A stretch of DNA of 64,000 nt from Gemmiger sp. An87 (GCF_002159185.1 NZ_NFHD01000014.1:1-64000), one strand, 5' to 3'; counted from the first letter of the stretch, positions 29,285 through 40,900 are shown. Made by a program: numbers and translations. Notes: generated from the letters alone by a model not told the origin.

Positions 29285-31954
29285 TCAGCCTTCCAGAACG
29301 TTCTTCACAATACCGGCTACGGCATTCAGTGCCTCGTCGATCTTGTTCTCATCCTTCAGACCGGCCATGGCGAAATCAGGCTTGCCGCCGCCGTTACCGC
29401 CGGCGATGGCAGCGATCTGCTTAACCAGAACACCAGCCTTCAGGCCCGCATCCAGAGCACCCTTGCCGCAGGCAACTGCCAGGGTGATCTTGCCATCGGT
29501 GGAGCCCACCAGAGCAGCCACGGTGTTGGGAGCCTTATCGCGCACCTTTTCCGCCATGCTGCGCAGCGCCTCAGGCGCGGTACCGGAGAAGTACGCGGTC
29601 AGGATCTTGATGCCATTCACGTCCTCGGCAGCCTCAAACAGGCCGTCGATCTTGCTGGCAGCAGCAGCGGCCTTGGCAGCATCCAGCTCCTTGCTCAGAG
29701 CCTTCACCTCGCTGGCCACAGCCACAGCGCGCAGGGGCAGATCCTTCATGTTGTTGACCTTCAGCGCATCGGCAACCTTGTGCAGCATCTCGGTGCGCTC
29801 GTCCAGCAGGTTCAGCACGCCGTAGCCGGTGGTGCCTTCGATACGGCGGATACCGGCGGCTACGCTGGACTCGCTGAGAATTTTGAAGCAGCCCAGCTGA
29901 GCGGTGTTCTTCACATGAGTACCGCCGCAGAACTCGGTGGACCAGCCGTTCACGTCCACAACGCGAACCACGTCGCCGTACTTCTCGCCGAACAGAGCCA
30001 TGGCACCCATCTTCTTGGCCTCTGCAATGGGCAGGTTCTGGATGTTCACGTCCAGAGCCTCGAAGATCTTCTGGTTCACGATGTGCTCCACCAGAGCCAG
30101 CTCTTCGGGAGTCACAGCGCTGAAATGAGTGAAGTCGAAGCGCACGCGCTCGTCGTCCTCATAGGAACCGGCCTGATGCACGTGGCTGCCCAGCACCTCG
30201 CGCAGAGCCTTCTGCAGCAGGTGAGCACTGGTGTGGTTACGGGCAATGGACATCCGGCGGCCCTTGGACACAGCGGCAGTTACGCCGTCGCCCACCTTTA
30301 CGGTGCCCTCCATCAGGGTGCAGGTGTGCACGAAGTAGCCCTTACCGGTCTTCTTCACATCCTTCACTTCCAGACAGGCGCCATCAGTGGTCACGATGGA
30401 ACCGGTGTCGGCCACCTGTCCGCCGCTCTCCGCGTAGAAGGGAGTCTGATCCAGAACAACCAGAACGCCTTCCTTGGCGCCCTCGTCGGTGGAGATGGCA
30501 TCCTCCAGCTCTTCACCATCGGACAGAGCCATAACCTGGCCCTTGTCCTCCAGCTTCTCGTAGCCGGTGAACACGGTGGCAGGTACGGTCAGCTCGCTGA
30601 ACAGATCGGAATCCCAGCCGGAGATGCCGCGGGACAGACGGTCCTTGCGGGCCTTCTCCTTCTGCTTCTTCATCTCGGAGTGGAAGTTCTCCTCATCCAC
30701 GGTGATGCCAGCTTCAGCGGCGATCTCGCGAGTCAGATCCAGGGGGAAACCGAAGGTATCATTCAGCTTGAAGGCATCGATACCGGAGAGAATCTTCTCC
30801 TTGCCGGCCACAGCAGCCTTGGTGATGTTGTCGATCAGACCGTTCAGGATGGTCATGCCCTGGTCGATAGTCTTGTAGAAGCGCTCTTCCTCGGTGCCGA
30901 TAACCTTCTTGATGTAGTCAGCATGCTCTTCCAGCTCGGGATAACCGGCCTTGTTCTCGTGGATTACAGTGTCCACCAGCTCGGTCAGGAAGGGGCGGGT
31001 GATGCCCAGCATCCGGCCATGACGGGCGGCGCGGCGCAGCAGGCGGCGCAGCACGTAGCCGCGGCCCTCGTTGGAGGGCATAATGCCGTCGCTCACCATG
31101 AAGGTGGTGGAACGGATGTGGTCGGTGATCACACGGATGGAGATGTCGGTCTTGGCATCCTCACCGTAAGTCTTGCCGCTGATCTTCTCCACATGGTTCA
31201 GGATGGCGCGAACGGTGTCAACCTCGAACAGGTTGCCCACGCCCTGCATCACGCAGGCCAGACGCTCCAGGCCCATGCCGGTATCGATGTTGGGGCGCTC
31301 CAGGCGGGTGTAGTTACCCTTGCCGTCGGAGTCGAACTGGCTGAACACCAGGTTCCATACCTCCATGTAACGGTCACAGTCGCAGCCAACCTTGCAGTCG
31401 GGCTTGCCGCAGCCATGCTCGGGGCCGCGGTCAAAGTAGATCTCGCTGCAGGGGCCGCAGGGGCCGGAGCCGTGCTCCCAGAAGTTGTCTTCCTTGCCAA
31501 AACGGACCATGTGATCCTCAGCAATGCCGATGTCCTTGGTCCAGATGTCCCAGGCCTCGTCGTCATCTTCGTAAACCGAGATGTACAGCAGCTCGGCGGG
31601 GATCTCCAGCACCTTGGTCAGGAACTCCCAGGCCCAGGCAGTGGCTTCCTTCTTGAAGTAATCCTGGAAGCTGAAGTTGCCCAGCATCTCAAAGTAGGTG
31701 CCGTGACGGGCAGTGATACCCACGCGCTCGATATCCGGGGTACGGATGCACTTCTGGCAGGTGGTCACCCGATGGCAGGGGGGCTCTTCCTGGCCCAGGA
31801 ACCATTTCTTCATGGGGGCCATGCCGCTGTTGATCAGCAGCAGGCTGTTGTCGTTTTTCGGCACCAGGGGGAAGCTGTCCAGCCGCAGGTGGCCCTTGCT
31901 CTCGAAAAACGAAAGATACTTTTCACGCAGTTCATTCAAACCGGTCCATTGCAT
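29285..31954 (-). CDS. alaS: Alanyl-tRNA synthetase
   Basis: Charges tRNA-Ala. The 889 residues contain the class II catalytic domain (MAPMKKWFLGQEEPP near the N-terminus), the editing domain with HTSAH and CGGTH zinc/editing motifs, and the C-terminal DHHA1 domain with GGNGGGKPDFA. The ATG has GAGGAG nine bases upstream. Expression is controlled by a T-box leader (32022-32277) and a near-consensus promoter. It ends with a hairpin at 29232-29267. Confidence 0.98.
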   Translation of the reverse strand: MQWTGLNELREKYLSFFESKGHLRLDSFPLVPKNDNSLLLINSGMAPMKKWFLGQEEPPCHRVTTCQKCIRTPDIERVGITARHGTYFEMLGNFSFQDYFKKEATAWAWEFLTKVLEIPAELLYISVYEDDDEAWDIWTKDIGIAEDHMVRFGKEDNFWEHGSGPCGPCSEIYFDRGPEHGCGKPDCKVGCDCDRYMEVWNLVFSQFDSDGKGNYTRLERPNIDTGMGLERLACVMQGVGNLFEVDTVRAILNHVEKISGKTYGEDAKTDISIRVITDHIRSTTFMVSDGIMPSNEGRGYVLRRLLRRAARHGRMLGITRPFLTELVDTVIHENKAGYPELEEHADYIKKVIGTEEERFYKTIDQGMTILNGLIDNITKAAVAGKEKILSGIDAFKLNDTFGFPLDLTREIAAEAGITVDEENFHSEMKKQKEKARKDRLSRGISGWDSDLFSELTVPATVFTGYEKLEDKGQVMALSDGEELEDAISTDEGAKEGVLVVLDQTPFYAESGGQVADTGSIVTTDGACLEVKDVKKTGKGYFVHTCTLMEGTVKVGDGVTAAVSKGRRMSIARNHTSAHLLQKALREVLGSHVHQAGSYEDDERVRFDFTHFSAVTPEELALVEHIVNQKIFEALDVNIQNLPIAEAKKMGAMALFGEKYGDVVRVVDVNGWSTEFCGGTHVKNTAQLGCFKILSESSVAAGIRRIEGTTGYGVLNLLDERTEMLHKVADALKVNNMKDLPLRAVAVASEVKALSKELDAAKAAAAASKIDGLFEAAEDVNGIKILTAYFSGTAPEALRSMAEKVRDKAPNTVAALVGSTDGKITLAVACGKGALDAGLKAGVLVKQIAAIAGGNGGGKPDFAMAGLKDENKIDEALNAVAGIVKNVLEG

Positions 31955-32021
31955 CGTTCATAACTCCTCTACATGTGTTGTGCGCAAAACGCCTGATCGG
32001 ATAATTGCCGGAGTGCCCCAG

Positions 32022-32277
32022 AAAAAAGAATAGCCCACGCCCCCAAACAGGGACGAAGGCTACAAAAATCTCCGTGGTACCACCCAGATTGCGGTTTTAA
32101 AACATCAAAACCGCCGCTTTTTGCGCGTTAACGCCGCGTTACGCCCGACTCATCGCCGGGGGCTCAAGGGTGGCATGCGGCGGGAAAACAAGCAGAAACC
32201 TTGCACCGAAACGGTTCCCTCTCTGAAGCTGTCTGCCCGCCATTGGCCCTATCACAGCCATTATCATGATCAATTAC
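32022..32277 (-). promoter_or_regulatory. T-box leader of alaS, probable GCC (Ala) specifier
   Basis: The conserved T-box sequence reads TGGGTGGTACCACGG on the minus strand (32072-32086) and sits just before a terminator stem with six T (about 32022-32062). Upstream, AGAGAGGGAACCG and a segment reading GCC-ACC-CTTGAG fit the stem I elements; the GCC at 32172-32174 is the likely specifier codon. Uncharged tRNA-Ala would stabilise the antiterminator and switch alaS on. The 354-base gap between PBP gene and alaS is thus fully explained by promoter plus leader. Confidence 0.9.
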
Positions 32278-32283
32278 TTTAAC

Positions 32284-32312
32284 AGTATAGCGCGTACCGC
32301 TTTGATTGTCAA
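32284..32312 (-). promoter_or_regulatory. alaS promoter overlapping the PBP stop codon
   Basis: TTGACA (32307-32312), exactly 17 bases, TATACT (32284-32289). The TGA stop of the upstream PBP gene (32309-32311) is part of the -35 hexamer. Confidence 0.85.
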
Positions 32313-33985
32313 CTGCTGGCGGCGGATTTTGCCTGCTCCTCTTCCAGCTTTTCCTGCTGTTCCAGGATCTGTGCCCTGGTCTCCTCACTTTGCAGCCAGA
32401 ACAGCCCGTCGCATACCTGTGCGAAAATAGCCGCGGAGCTCGTTTCCGGCTCGGGGGTGCCATCCTGCAGCACTACAATGGTGTAGATCGGATCTTCGGC
32501 GGGATAAAAGCCCGCAAACCAGTAGTTCATCTCTTCCCTGCCCTCTTGGTCGAACACAGCGGTCTGGGCGGTACCGGTTTTGCCTGCGGCTGTGCCGTTT
32601 TGAGGGGCAGCCTGTGAACCGATGCCCTCGTTTACCACTCCGGCCAGCATGTCGCACAGGGTCTCGGCAGTGGATGTGCTCACCACCTGACGGGTATCCG
32701 GCTGATAAAGCTGCCGGACTGCCTCACCGGTTGTCTCGTCGATCACCGCTTCCAGAAAGCTTGGGCTGCGGTAGACACCGCCGGCGGCAAGAGTATTGTA
32801 TGCAGCGGCCAGCTGAACCGGAGCCGCCATCAGCTGACCCTGGCCAAAGCTGAAATTTGCCAGCTGGCCCAGATCTTCCAGCGTCTCCCCATCCGGTACC
32901 ACACCCTCGGCACTTTTCAATCCGCCCGCCAGATAGACCGTTTGCCCGAAGCCAAACTGACGGGCAAGTTCCGCCACCCGGTTGCCGCCCAGCTGCATGC
33001 CCAGATCAATAAAAAAGCAGTTACAGCTCTTTTCCAGCGCCCCGCGAATACTCATCAAACCATGTGCGCGATCCAGGGCGCAGTGGTAGTCGTGGTCGTT
33101 GATGGTAATCACACCTTCGCACTCCATGCTGTACCAGCCGATGCCCCGCTCCAAGGCGGCGGCAGCCAGAACCGGTTTGAACACGGAACCCACATTATAT
33201 TGGCAGAGCACCCGGTTCAAAAACGGTGAGTCTTCATTTTGCAGGCTGGACTGAATGTTATCCGGGTCAAATTCCGGCATACTCACACTGGCGCGGACCT
33301 TTGCGGTAGCCACATCCAGCACCAGAATGCAGCCGGTGTCCATGGAAGCTTGCGCAATCGCTTCGCACACCCGCTGGGTGGCGGTATCCAGGGTAAGCAT
33401 TACTCCCTGGCCTTCCGCCTGCTCCTCCAGAAGCTGCGGTTCGCTGCCTGCCAGCAATGAACCCTGCGCTGTGGTTACGCACTGAACCTCACGGGCAGAC
33501 CGGCCGCTGGTGAGCAGTTCGTCAAACGCCTGCTCCAGACCAGCTACGCCGCTGCCGTCCCCATTCAGATAACCGATCAGATGCTCCGCAAGGGGAAGCG
33601 GACAATAGCGGTTAGGCACCGAATAGGTATAAATTCCCTGATCGGTCAGGTCGCGGTCCACCTGAATCAAAAAGGGGGCCAGTGCATTTCGCTTTTCATA
33701 GAGATAGGCTTGCTCGCTGTAGGGCACATATTGAAACAGCTCCGCGTAGCTGCTCTCTCCCGGAATGGACAGTGCATAATACTGTTGGCCATATCCGGTC
33801 ATAGGTGTTCCGTTACAGTCGTACAAGTTGCCGCGGCTGTTTTCGAGAGTGAGCGTGGTCACCGTTTGTGCCTGCGCCGTTTGGGCATATTCCTGATTCT
33901 GTGCCAACAGATACAGCCTGCCCATGACCACCGAAAATGCCAGGAGCACAGCGCCGAACAGCGCGGCCAGACGTTTCTGTGTCAT
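32309..33985 (-). CDS. Class B penicillin-binding protein (transpeptidase)
   Basis: A 558-residue monofunctional peptidoglycan transpeptidase with one N-terminal membrane anchor (about residues 6-25), a dimerisation-type domain (about 45-190) and a transpeptidase domain. The catalytic motifs are SVFK (nucleophile Ser), SCN and KTGTAQ. No PASTA repeats are seen. It resembles PbpA/SpoVD/FtsI-like proteins, and whether it acts in division, elongation or sporulation cannot be told from sequence. The ATG at 33985 has GGGAGG eight bases upstream; a GTG three codons earlier is less suitable. Confidence 0.9.
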   Translation of the reverse strand: MTQKRLAALFGAVLLAFSVVMGRLYLLAQNQEYAQTAQAQTVTTLTLENSRGNLYDCNGTPMTGYGQQYYALSIPGESSYAELFQYVPYSEQAYLYEKRNALAPFLIQVDRDLTDQGIYTYSVPNRYCPLPLAEHLIGYLNGDGSGVAGLEQAFDELLTSGRSAREVQCVTTAQGSLLAGSEPQLLEEQAEGQGVMLTLDTATQRVCEAIAQASMDTGCILVLDVATAKVRASVSMPEFDPDNIQSSLQNEDSPFLNRVLCQYNVGSVFKPVLAAAALERGIGWYSMECEGVITINDHDYHCALDRAHGLMSIRGALEKSCNCFFIDLGMQLGGNRVAELARQFGFGQTVYLAGGLKSAEGVVPDGETLEDLGQLANFSFGQGQLMAAPVQLAAAYNTLAAGGVYRSPSFLEAVIDETTGEAVRQLYQPDTRQVVSTSTAETLCDMLAGVVNEGIGSQAAPQNGTAAGKTGTAQTAVFDQEGREEMNYWFAGFYPAEDPIYTIVVLQDGTPEPETSSAAIFAQVCDGLFWLQSEETRAQILEQQEKLEEEQAKSAASS

Positions 33986-34092
33986 GCTTTTCACCTCCCT
34001 TTTCAGTCTGGGCAGGCGGAGAGAGTGTCATACCATAGGGATGCCAAAAACGTACAGATTTGATCCGGATGGCATAAGGGGGATTGAGACGC

Positions 34093-34127
34093 AAAAAGGC
34101 CTGCATGCGTTTTGCATGCAGGCCTTT
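34093..34127 (-). terminator. groEL terminator
   Basis: 14-bp arms AAAGGCCTGCATGC (34095-34108) and complement (34114-34127) with T-run on the minus strand, 30 bases after the groEL stop. Confidence 0.85.
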
Positions 34128-34157
34128 GCTGTTTGGGTTATAGGGGTGTGATTTGGC

Positions 34158-35807
<1,650 letters not shown>

Positions 35808-35866
35808 TTATTGCAGGATGCGCAGCGCGCATTCGATCAGTCATTTGTGAAAAGCGGAAATGGAAG

Positions 35867-36231
<365 letters not shown>

Positions 36232-36236
36232 TGTAT

Positions 36237-36265
36237 ATTTTAGTCGCTCTTCCAGGAAAAATCAA
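36237..36265 (-). promoter_or_regulatory. groESL promoter
   Basis: TTGATT (36260-36265), 17-base spacer, TAAAAT (36237-36242), immediately upstream of CIRCE, which would cover the transcription start. Confidence 0.75.
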
Positions 36266-36461
36266 GTGGATAAATAAAAAATTTTTTGTGAACAAACCAT
36301 GATTTTTCCCTGCAAAATTCCATTATACCGTTCGGTACGCCCTTTTCACTGTGCTTCTCTTTCCTTTTTAGCAATACCTGCCGCTGCTTTGCTGATCTCT
36401 TTTTGATTAAGAACACTAAAACAGGAAAGCTGCGGGCCGTCCTTCCGGGCCAGCCGCAGGT

Positions 36462-36490
36462 TTGTATTCCATGGCAGGCCGCATTATAAT
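36462..36490 (+). promoter_or_regulatory. Promoter of the response regulator-kinase-ABC operon
   Basis: TTGTAT (36462-36467), 17-base spacer, TATAAT (36485-36490), about 45 bases before the response regulator. The rest of the 36266-36461 gap shows only a GC-rich imperfect hairpin (about 36430-36459) and no gene. Confidence 0.75.
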
Positions 36491-36538
36491 AAGGGCATCC
36501 ATCGCCGAAAGACAGGGCGGTAAAGTGAGGAAGAATCA

Positions 36539-37225
36539 ATGAAGCAGATATTTTTTGTGGAAGACGACCGCAGCCTGATCAGTGGGCTGACCTTTGCACT
36601 GGAACGGCAGGGCTATGCGGTGCAGGTGGCCCGCACCTTCGCCGAAGCACAGAGTGGCTGGAGGGAAAGGCCCTATGATCTAATCATTCTGGACGTCGCC
36701 CTCCCGGATGGCTCCGGTTATGACCTGTGCCGGATAATCCGGCAGACCTCGCAGGTGCCGATCTTATTCCTGACCGCTGCGGACGAAGAGACCGACGTGA
36801 TCATGGGGCTGGACATCGGCGGAGATGATTACATCACCAAACCCTTCAAGCTGGCCATCTTTCTCTCCCGGGTCAATGCCCTGCTTCGCAGGAGCAGGAG
36901 TGCTTGTGATCGCGGCATAGAAATTTCATCGCACGGGATCATCCTGCGCCTGTTGGAACGAAAAGCTTATAAAAATGGTACACCGGTGGATCTGACCGCC
37001 GGAGAGTTCAAACTGCTGTGTCTGTTCATGCAAAACCCGGATACGGTGCTCTCACCGGGGCAGATTTTAGGTCGCCTGTGGGACCACGAAGGCGACTACA
37101 TCGACAGCAGCACCCTGACGGTCTATATCCGCAGGCTGCGCGCAAAGATCGAGGAGGAGCCTGCGAATCCCCGGCGCATCGTAACCATTCGTGGTATGGG
37201 GTATAAATGGAGCAGTGCGGAGTGA
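36539..37225 (+). CDS. OmpR-family response regulator
   Basis: A 228-residue DNA-binding regulator: receiver domain (residues 1-115, with acidic pair EDD and phospho-acceptor Asp in IILDVALPDG near residue 51, Lys in TKPF) and a winged-helix output domain with IRRLRAKIEEEPANPRRIVTIRG. It is followed after seven bases by its sensor kinase, then by an ABC transporter, so it probably controls that transporter. The gene set resembles the peptide-sensing systems of Firmicutes such as BceR or VncR; the ligand is unknown. Confidence 0.92.
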   Translation: MKQIFFVEDDRSLISGLTFALERQGYAVQVARTFAEAQSGWRERPYDLIILDVALPDGSGYDLCRIIRQTSQVPILFLTAADEETDVIMGLDIGGDDYITKPFKLAIFLSRVNALLRRSRSACDRGIEISSHGIILRLLERKAYKNGTPVDLTAGEFKLLCLFMQNPDTVLSPGQILGRLWDHEGDYIDSSTLTVYIRRLRAKIEEEPANPRRIVTIRGMGYKWSSAE

Positions 37226-37232
37226 GGCATTT

Positions 37233-38270
37233 ATGAAAATTCTTGCAGATCGAAGAATCAAAATACTTTTTGTGCAGATTCTTGCCTGTGCCGCGGGATT
37301 TACGGCAGTGGCCGCACTCTTATTTTGGGCTATTCCGCAAAGTGCAGCGGGATGGATATGGTTTGCCGCCATCTGTATGACGGCATTGATTCTGTCTCTG
37401 CTCCTTCGCTATTTTCGCGTTGAGTGCCACACGATGGAGCAGGCGGTGCAGCGGATCGAAGACTATCTGGAGGGCGACTTATCCGCCCGTATCGAATGCG
37501 ACGATGAGGGCGAACGGAACCGGCTGTTCCATGAGGTCAATTCCCTGGCGGCCATTCTGAATGCCCATGTGGAAAACCAGCAGCGTTCCCGTCAATTCCT
37601 GAAGGAATCCATTTCCGATATCTCCCATCAACTGAAAACCCCGCTGGCAGCTCTTTCCATTTACAATGGTATTCTGCAACAGGAGCAGGAAGACCCGGAA
37701 GTGGTGCGCCAGTTTACCGCTCTTTCAGAGCAGGAGCTGAACCGGATCGAAACACTGGTGCAGAATCTGCTTAAGATTACAAAGCTGGATGCCGGAACTG
37801 TTTTAATGGAAAAGTCGGATCAGAATCTGACGGATTTGATGCAGGCGCTGGAACAGCGGTTTTCTGTTCAGGCAGAACAGCAGGGCAAGCAGCTTCGCTT
37901 TTCGGGCGACGAATACGTGGTTCTCTTCTGTGATGCTCACTGGATGAGTGAGGCTTTGAGCAACCTGATCAAAAATGCACTGGATCACACACGGACAGGC
38001 GATTCCATTCAAATCGAGTGGCGCACCTTTGCGTCGGTGGTGCAGATCAGGGTGCGGGATACCGGTTGCGGGATTCATCCGGAAGACCTGCCCCACATTT
38101 TCAAGCGCTTCTACCGCAGCCGCTTTTCCAAGGATACGCAGGGCGCGGGACTCGGCCTTGCGCTGGCCAAATCCATCGTTGAGGCGCACGGCGGAACCAT
38201 TGAGGTGGACAGTCAACCTGGTTACGGCACGGTGTTCACTATAAATTTTTTGATTCCTACAAAATTGTAG
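37233..38270 (+). CDS. Intramembrane-sensing-type histidine kinase
   Basis: A 345-residue kinase with two membrane helices (about residues 10-30 and 41-59) separated by only about ten residues, so there is practically no extracellular sensor. A short linker leads to the HisKA box (DISHQLKTPLAA, phospho-acceptor His near 136) and the ATPase domain with N, G1 (DTGCGI) and G2 (GAGLGLAL) boxes. Such kinases usually receive their signal from a partner ABC transporter, here the two genes that follow. The ATG at 37233 is chosen over a longer frame from 37191 that overlaps the response regulator. Confidence 0.9.
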   Translation: MKILADRRIKILFVQILACAAGFTAVAALLFWAIPQSAAGWIWFAAICMTALILSLLLRYFRVECHTMEQAVQRIEDYLEGDLSARIECDDEGERNRLFHEVNSLAAILNAHVENQQRSRQFLKESISDISHQLKTPLAALSIYNGILQQEQEDPEVVRQFTALSEQELNRIETLVQNLLKITKLDAGTVLMEKSDQNLTDLMQALEQRFSVQAEQQGKQLRFSGDEYVVLFCDAHWMSEALSNLIKNALDHTRTGDSIQIEWRTFASVVQIRVRDTGCGIHPEDLPHIFKRFYRSRFSKDTQGAGLGLALAKSIVEAHGGTIEVDSQPGYGTVFTINFLIPTKL

Positions 38271-38341
38271 GCCGTATGTCATGGAGCAGTAGGGTTCCCA
38301 TGGTACTCTTTTTCCATGCCAAATGAAAGAGAGGGACCAAA

Positions 38342-39025
38342 ATGGATTTGTTGTATGTGGACCATGTTTCCAAAACCTACGGACAGGGTGAAACTGCCGT
38401 GCATGCTCTGAAAGAAGCGTGCTTTTCTGTTCCGAAAGGAGAGTTTGTGGCTATTGTAGGAGAATCCGGCTCCGGCAAAAGTACTCTGCTGAATCTGATT
38501 GGCGCACTGGATACTCCCACTGCGGGAAAGATTTTTCTGGACGGCAAGGATATTTTCTCCATGAAAGAACGCAACCTCACCGTCTTCCGACGCCGGAACA
38601 TCGGGTTTATCTTTCAGAGCTTTCATCTGATTCCGGAATTGACGGTGGAACAGAACATCGTTTTTCCGGTGCTGCTGGATTATCAGAAGCCCAACCAAAA
38701 GCGGCTGGAAGAGCTGCTCGCTGTGCTGAATCTAAAAGACCGGCGGAATCATCTGCCCTGCCAGCTTTCCGGCGGTCAGCAACAACGGGTTGCCATCGGA
38801 CGTGCGCTGATTACCCGGCCCGCCCTGATTCTGGCGGACGAACCCACCGGGAACCTGGACAGCCAGAACACCAGTGAAGTGATTGCCCTGCTCAAGAGGG
38901 CCTCCCGGCTGTATGAGCAGACTGTGGTTATGATTACTCACAGCCGGACCGTGGCACAATCGGCAGACCGTATTCTGCAGGTTTCCGACGGTGTGGTTAC
39001 CGATTTCGGGAGGTGCCGGGAATGA
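38342..39025 (+). CDS. ABC transporter ATP-binding protein (LolD/BceA-like)
   Basis: A 227-residue ATPase of the MacB/LolD/BceA group: Walker [11 protein letters not shown]-loop FQSF, signature [15 protein letters not shown], Walker [14 protein letters not shown] and H-loop ITHS. It overlaps the permease gene as ATGA (39022-39025). With the kinase and regulator upstream it forms a four-gene module typical of cationic-peptide or lipid-II-antibiotic defence. No substrate can be named from sequence. Confidence 0.93.
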   Translation: MDLLYVDHVSKTYGQGETAVHALKEACFSVPKGEFVAIVGESGSGKSTLLNLIGALDTPTAGKIFLDGKDIFSMKERNLTVFRRRNIGFIFQSFHLIPELTVEQNIVFPVLLDYQKPNQKRLEELLAVLNLKDRRNHLPCQLSGGQQQRVAIGRALITRPALILADEPTGNLDSQNTSEVIALLKRASRLYEQTVVMITHSRTVAQSADRILQVSDGVVTDFGRCRE

Positions 39026-40836
39026 AAAGCTATCTGAGCCTGATCCCGATCTCCGCAAAAGTGCACCGCCGCCAGAACCGTATGACACGCCTGTGCATTG
39101 TTTTTGCTGTGTTTATGGTGACCGCAATCTTCAGTATGGCCGAGATGGGTACGCGAATGGAGCAGGCGCGGCTGGCTGAAAAGCATGGCGCCTTTTCTCT
39201 GTGGGAGTTGTTCGGGAGCACCATGGGACAAACTCTTCTGCTTGCAGCGGCAGTGCTCTTTCTTCTGGTGCTGGTTGCCGGAGTTCTGATGATTTCCGGC
39301 AGCCTCCATAGCGGTGTGGTTCAAAGAACTCAGTTTTTCGGAATGATGCGGTGCATCGGTATGAGCAGGCAGCAGATTGCCCGATTTGTACGGCTGGAGG
39401 CGCTGAACTGGTGCAAAAGCGCCATTCCCGCGGGGCTGGTTCTGGGTATTGCAGTTTCCTGGGGATTGTGCGCCATACTGCGCTTTTGGGTTGGAGAGGA
39501 GTTTTCCTCCATTCCCCTGTTTGGCATCAGCGGCATCGGCATTGTCAGCGGCATTCTGGTGGGCATCGTGACGGTACTGCTGGCGGCCCAGGCTCCTGCT
39601 CGCCGTGCAGCCAGTGTTTCCCCTGCCGCTGCTGTTTCAGCCAGCACGGAAAACCGGCCGCAAATTCATCACTCTTCCCGAACCGGTATTTTCCCCATTG
39701 AGATCACCCTTGGAGTTCAGCAGGCAGCCGCTTCCAAAAAGAACCTGGCGTTGATCACCGGCTCGTTTGCGCTCAGCATCGTGCTGTTTCTGAGCTTTTC
39801 GGTTCTGATTGATTTTGTAGACCACCTGATGCCCCAATCTTCCGCAGCGGCAGACCTGGAGCTTTCCAGCCTTGACGGCGACAATTCCATTGATTTCGCA
39901 TTGACCGAAACACTGGAAAGCATGGATGGAGTCGAACAAGTTTATGGCAGGCGAAGCAGTTTTGCTCTGCCCGCCCGATGGGAGGATGGAAGCAATAGTC
40001 TTTCCACCGTTGATCTGGTTTCATTTGATGCGTTTGATCTGAATGCACTGAAAAAAGACGGCGCGCTTCGCCGGGGCAGTGATCTTGCCCGGGTATATGG
40101 TGACAGCGGATTTGCTCTGGCAGCCTGGGACCCGGCTTGCGGCTGGAAAAATGGCGATGCCGTGATTCTGGGAACAGAACGCCTGGAAATTGCAGGGCTT
40201 CTGAAATACGATCCTTTTAGCCCCGATGGGTTGACCGGAGGGCAGCTTACCCTGATTGTTTCCGGTGAAACTTTTGCGCGTTTGACCGGTATAACCGATT
40301 ATGCTCTGCTGATGATCCAAACTTCGGCGGATGTGCCGGACGAAACGGCGGATACCATCCGCCAGCTGGCGGAAGAAAACGGATGGGCTATGACTGATCT
40401 GCGAGAACAAAGCACCCGTGGAACCTATCTGACCTTTACAGCCTGCGTGTATGGCTTTTTGAGCATTATTGCATTGGTTGCCGTACTCAACATTGTCAAC
40501 TGCATTTCCATGAGCGTGACCGCCAGAATCCGGCAATACGGTGCAATGCGGGCAGTGGGTATGGATGAGCGGCAGATTACCAGAATGATTGCCGCCCAGG
40601 CGTTTACCTATGCCCTGACCGGCTGTGCTGCAGGCTGTGCAGTCGGATTGCCACTGAGCCGCTTGCTCTACGGCTTTCTGATTCTGGAGCACTTCCCTTA
40701 TGCGGTATGGCAATTCCCGGCCGGACGTCTGGCAGTGGTTTTTGTGTTCGTCTTGCTTGCAGCCGGAGCCGCCGTCTGGGCGCCTGCCCGGCGGATTCAG
40801 CGGATGTCCGTAACCGAAACAGTCAACGAGCTGTAA
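39022..40836 (+). CDS. FtsX-like ABC permease
   Basis: A 604-residue permease with two FtsX domains. Helices are visible near residues 18-38, 70-92, 125-145, 160-195 and 235-260, then a large extracytoplasmic domain (about 265-470) and three C-terminal helices, ending in the usual PARRIQRMSVTETVNEL tail. It forms the membrane part of the transporter with the upstream ATPase. The large extracytoplasmic domain is the likely ligand-contact region in such systems; its sequence is not one I recognise. Confidence 0.87.
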   Translation: MKSYLSLIPISAKVHRRQNRMTRLCIVFAVFMVTAIFSMAEMGTRMEQARLAEKHGAFSLWELFGSTMGQTLLLAAAVLFLLVLVAGVLMISGSLHSGVVQRTQFFGMMRCIGMSRQQIARFVRLEALNWCKSAIPAGLVLGIAVSWGLCAILRFWVGEEFSSIPLFGISGIGIVSGILVGIVTVLLAAQAPARRAASVSPAAAVSASTENRPQIHHSSRTGIFPIEITLGVQQAAASKKNLALITGSFALSIVLFLSFSVLIDFVDHLMPQSSAAADLELSSLDGDNSIDFALTETLESMDGVEQVYGRRSSFALPARWEDGSNSLSTVDLVSFDAFDLNALKKDGALRRGSDLARVYGDSGFALAAWDPACGWKNGDAVILGTERLEIAGLLKYDPFSPDGLTGGQLTLIVSGETFARLTGITDYALLMIQTSADVPDETADTIRQLAEENGWAMTDLREQSTRGTYLTFTACVYGFLSIIALVAVLNIVNCISMSVTARIRQYGAMRAVGMDERQITRMIAAQAFTYALTGCAAGCAVGLPLSRLLYGFLILEHFPYAVWQFPAGRLAVVFVFVLLAAGAAVWAPARRIQRMSVTETVNEL

Positions 40837-40851
40837 CAGCTTTTTACAAAG

Positions 40852-40900
40852 AAAAACGGCAGCGTGAAGGAGTGAATCCTGTCACGTTGCCGTTTTTGTT
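40852..40900. terminator. Shared terminator between permease and lipid kinase genes
   Basis: AAAAACGGCAGCGTGA (from 40852) pairs with TCACGTTGCCGTTTTT (to 40897), T-rich on both strands, between convergent stops. The lipid kinase stop codon directly follows it. Confidence 0.8.

Noticed and set aside
29258-31963. A 901-codon open frame on the plus strand opposite alaS
   Set aside because: It mirrors the alaS codon pattern, has no ribosome site and no family features; alaS on the minus strand explains the region.
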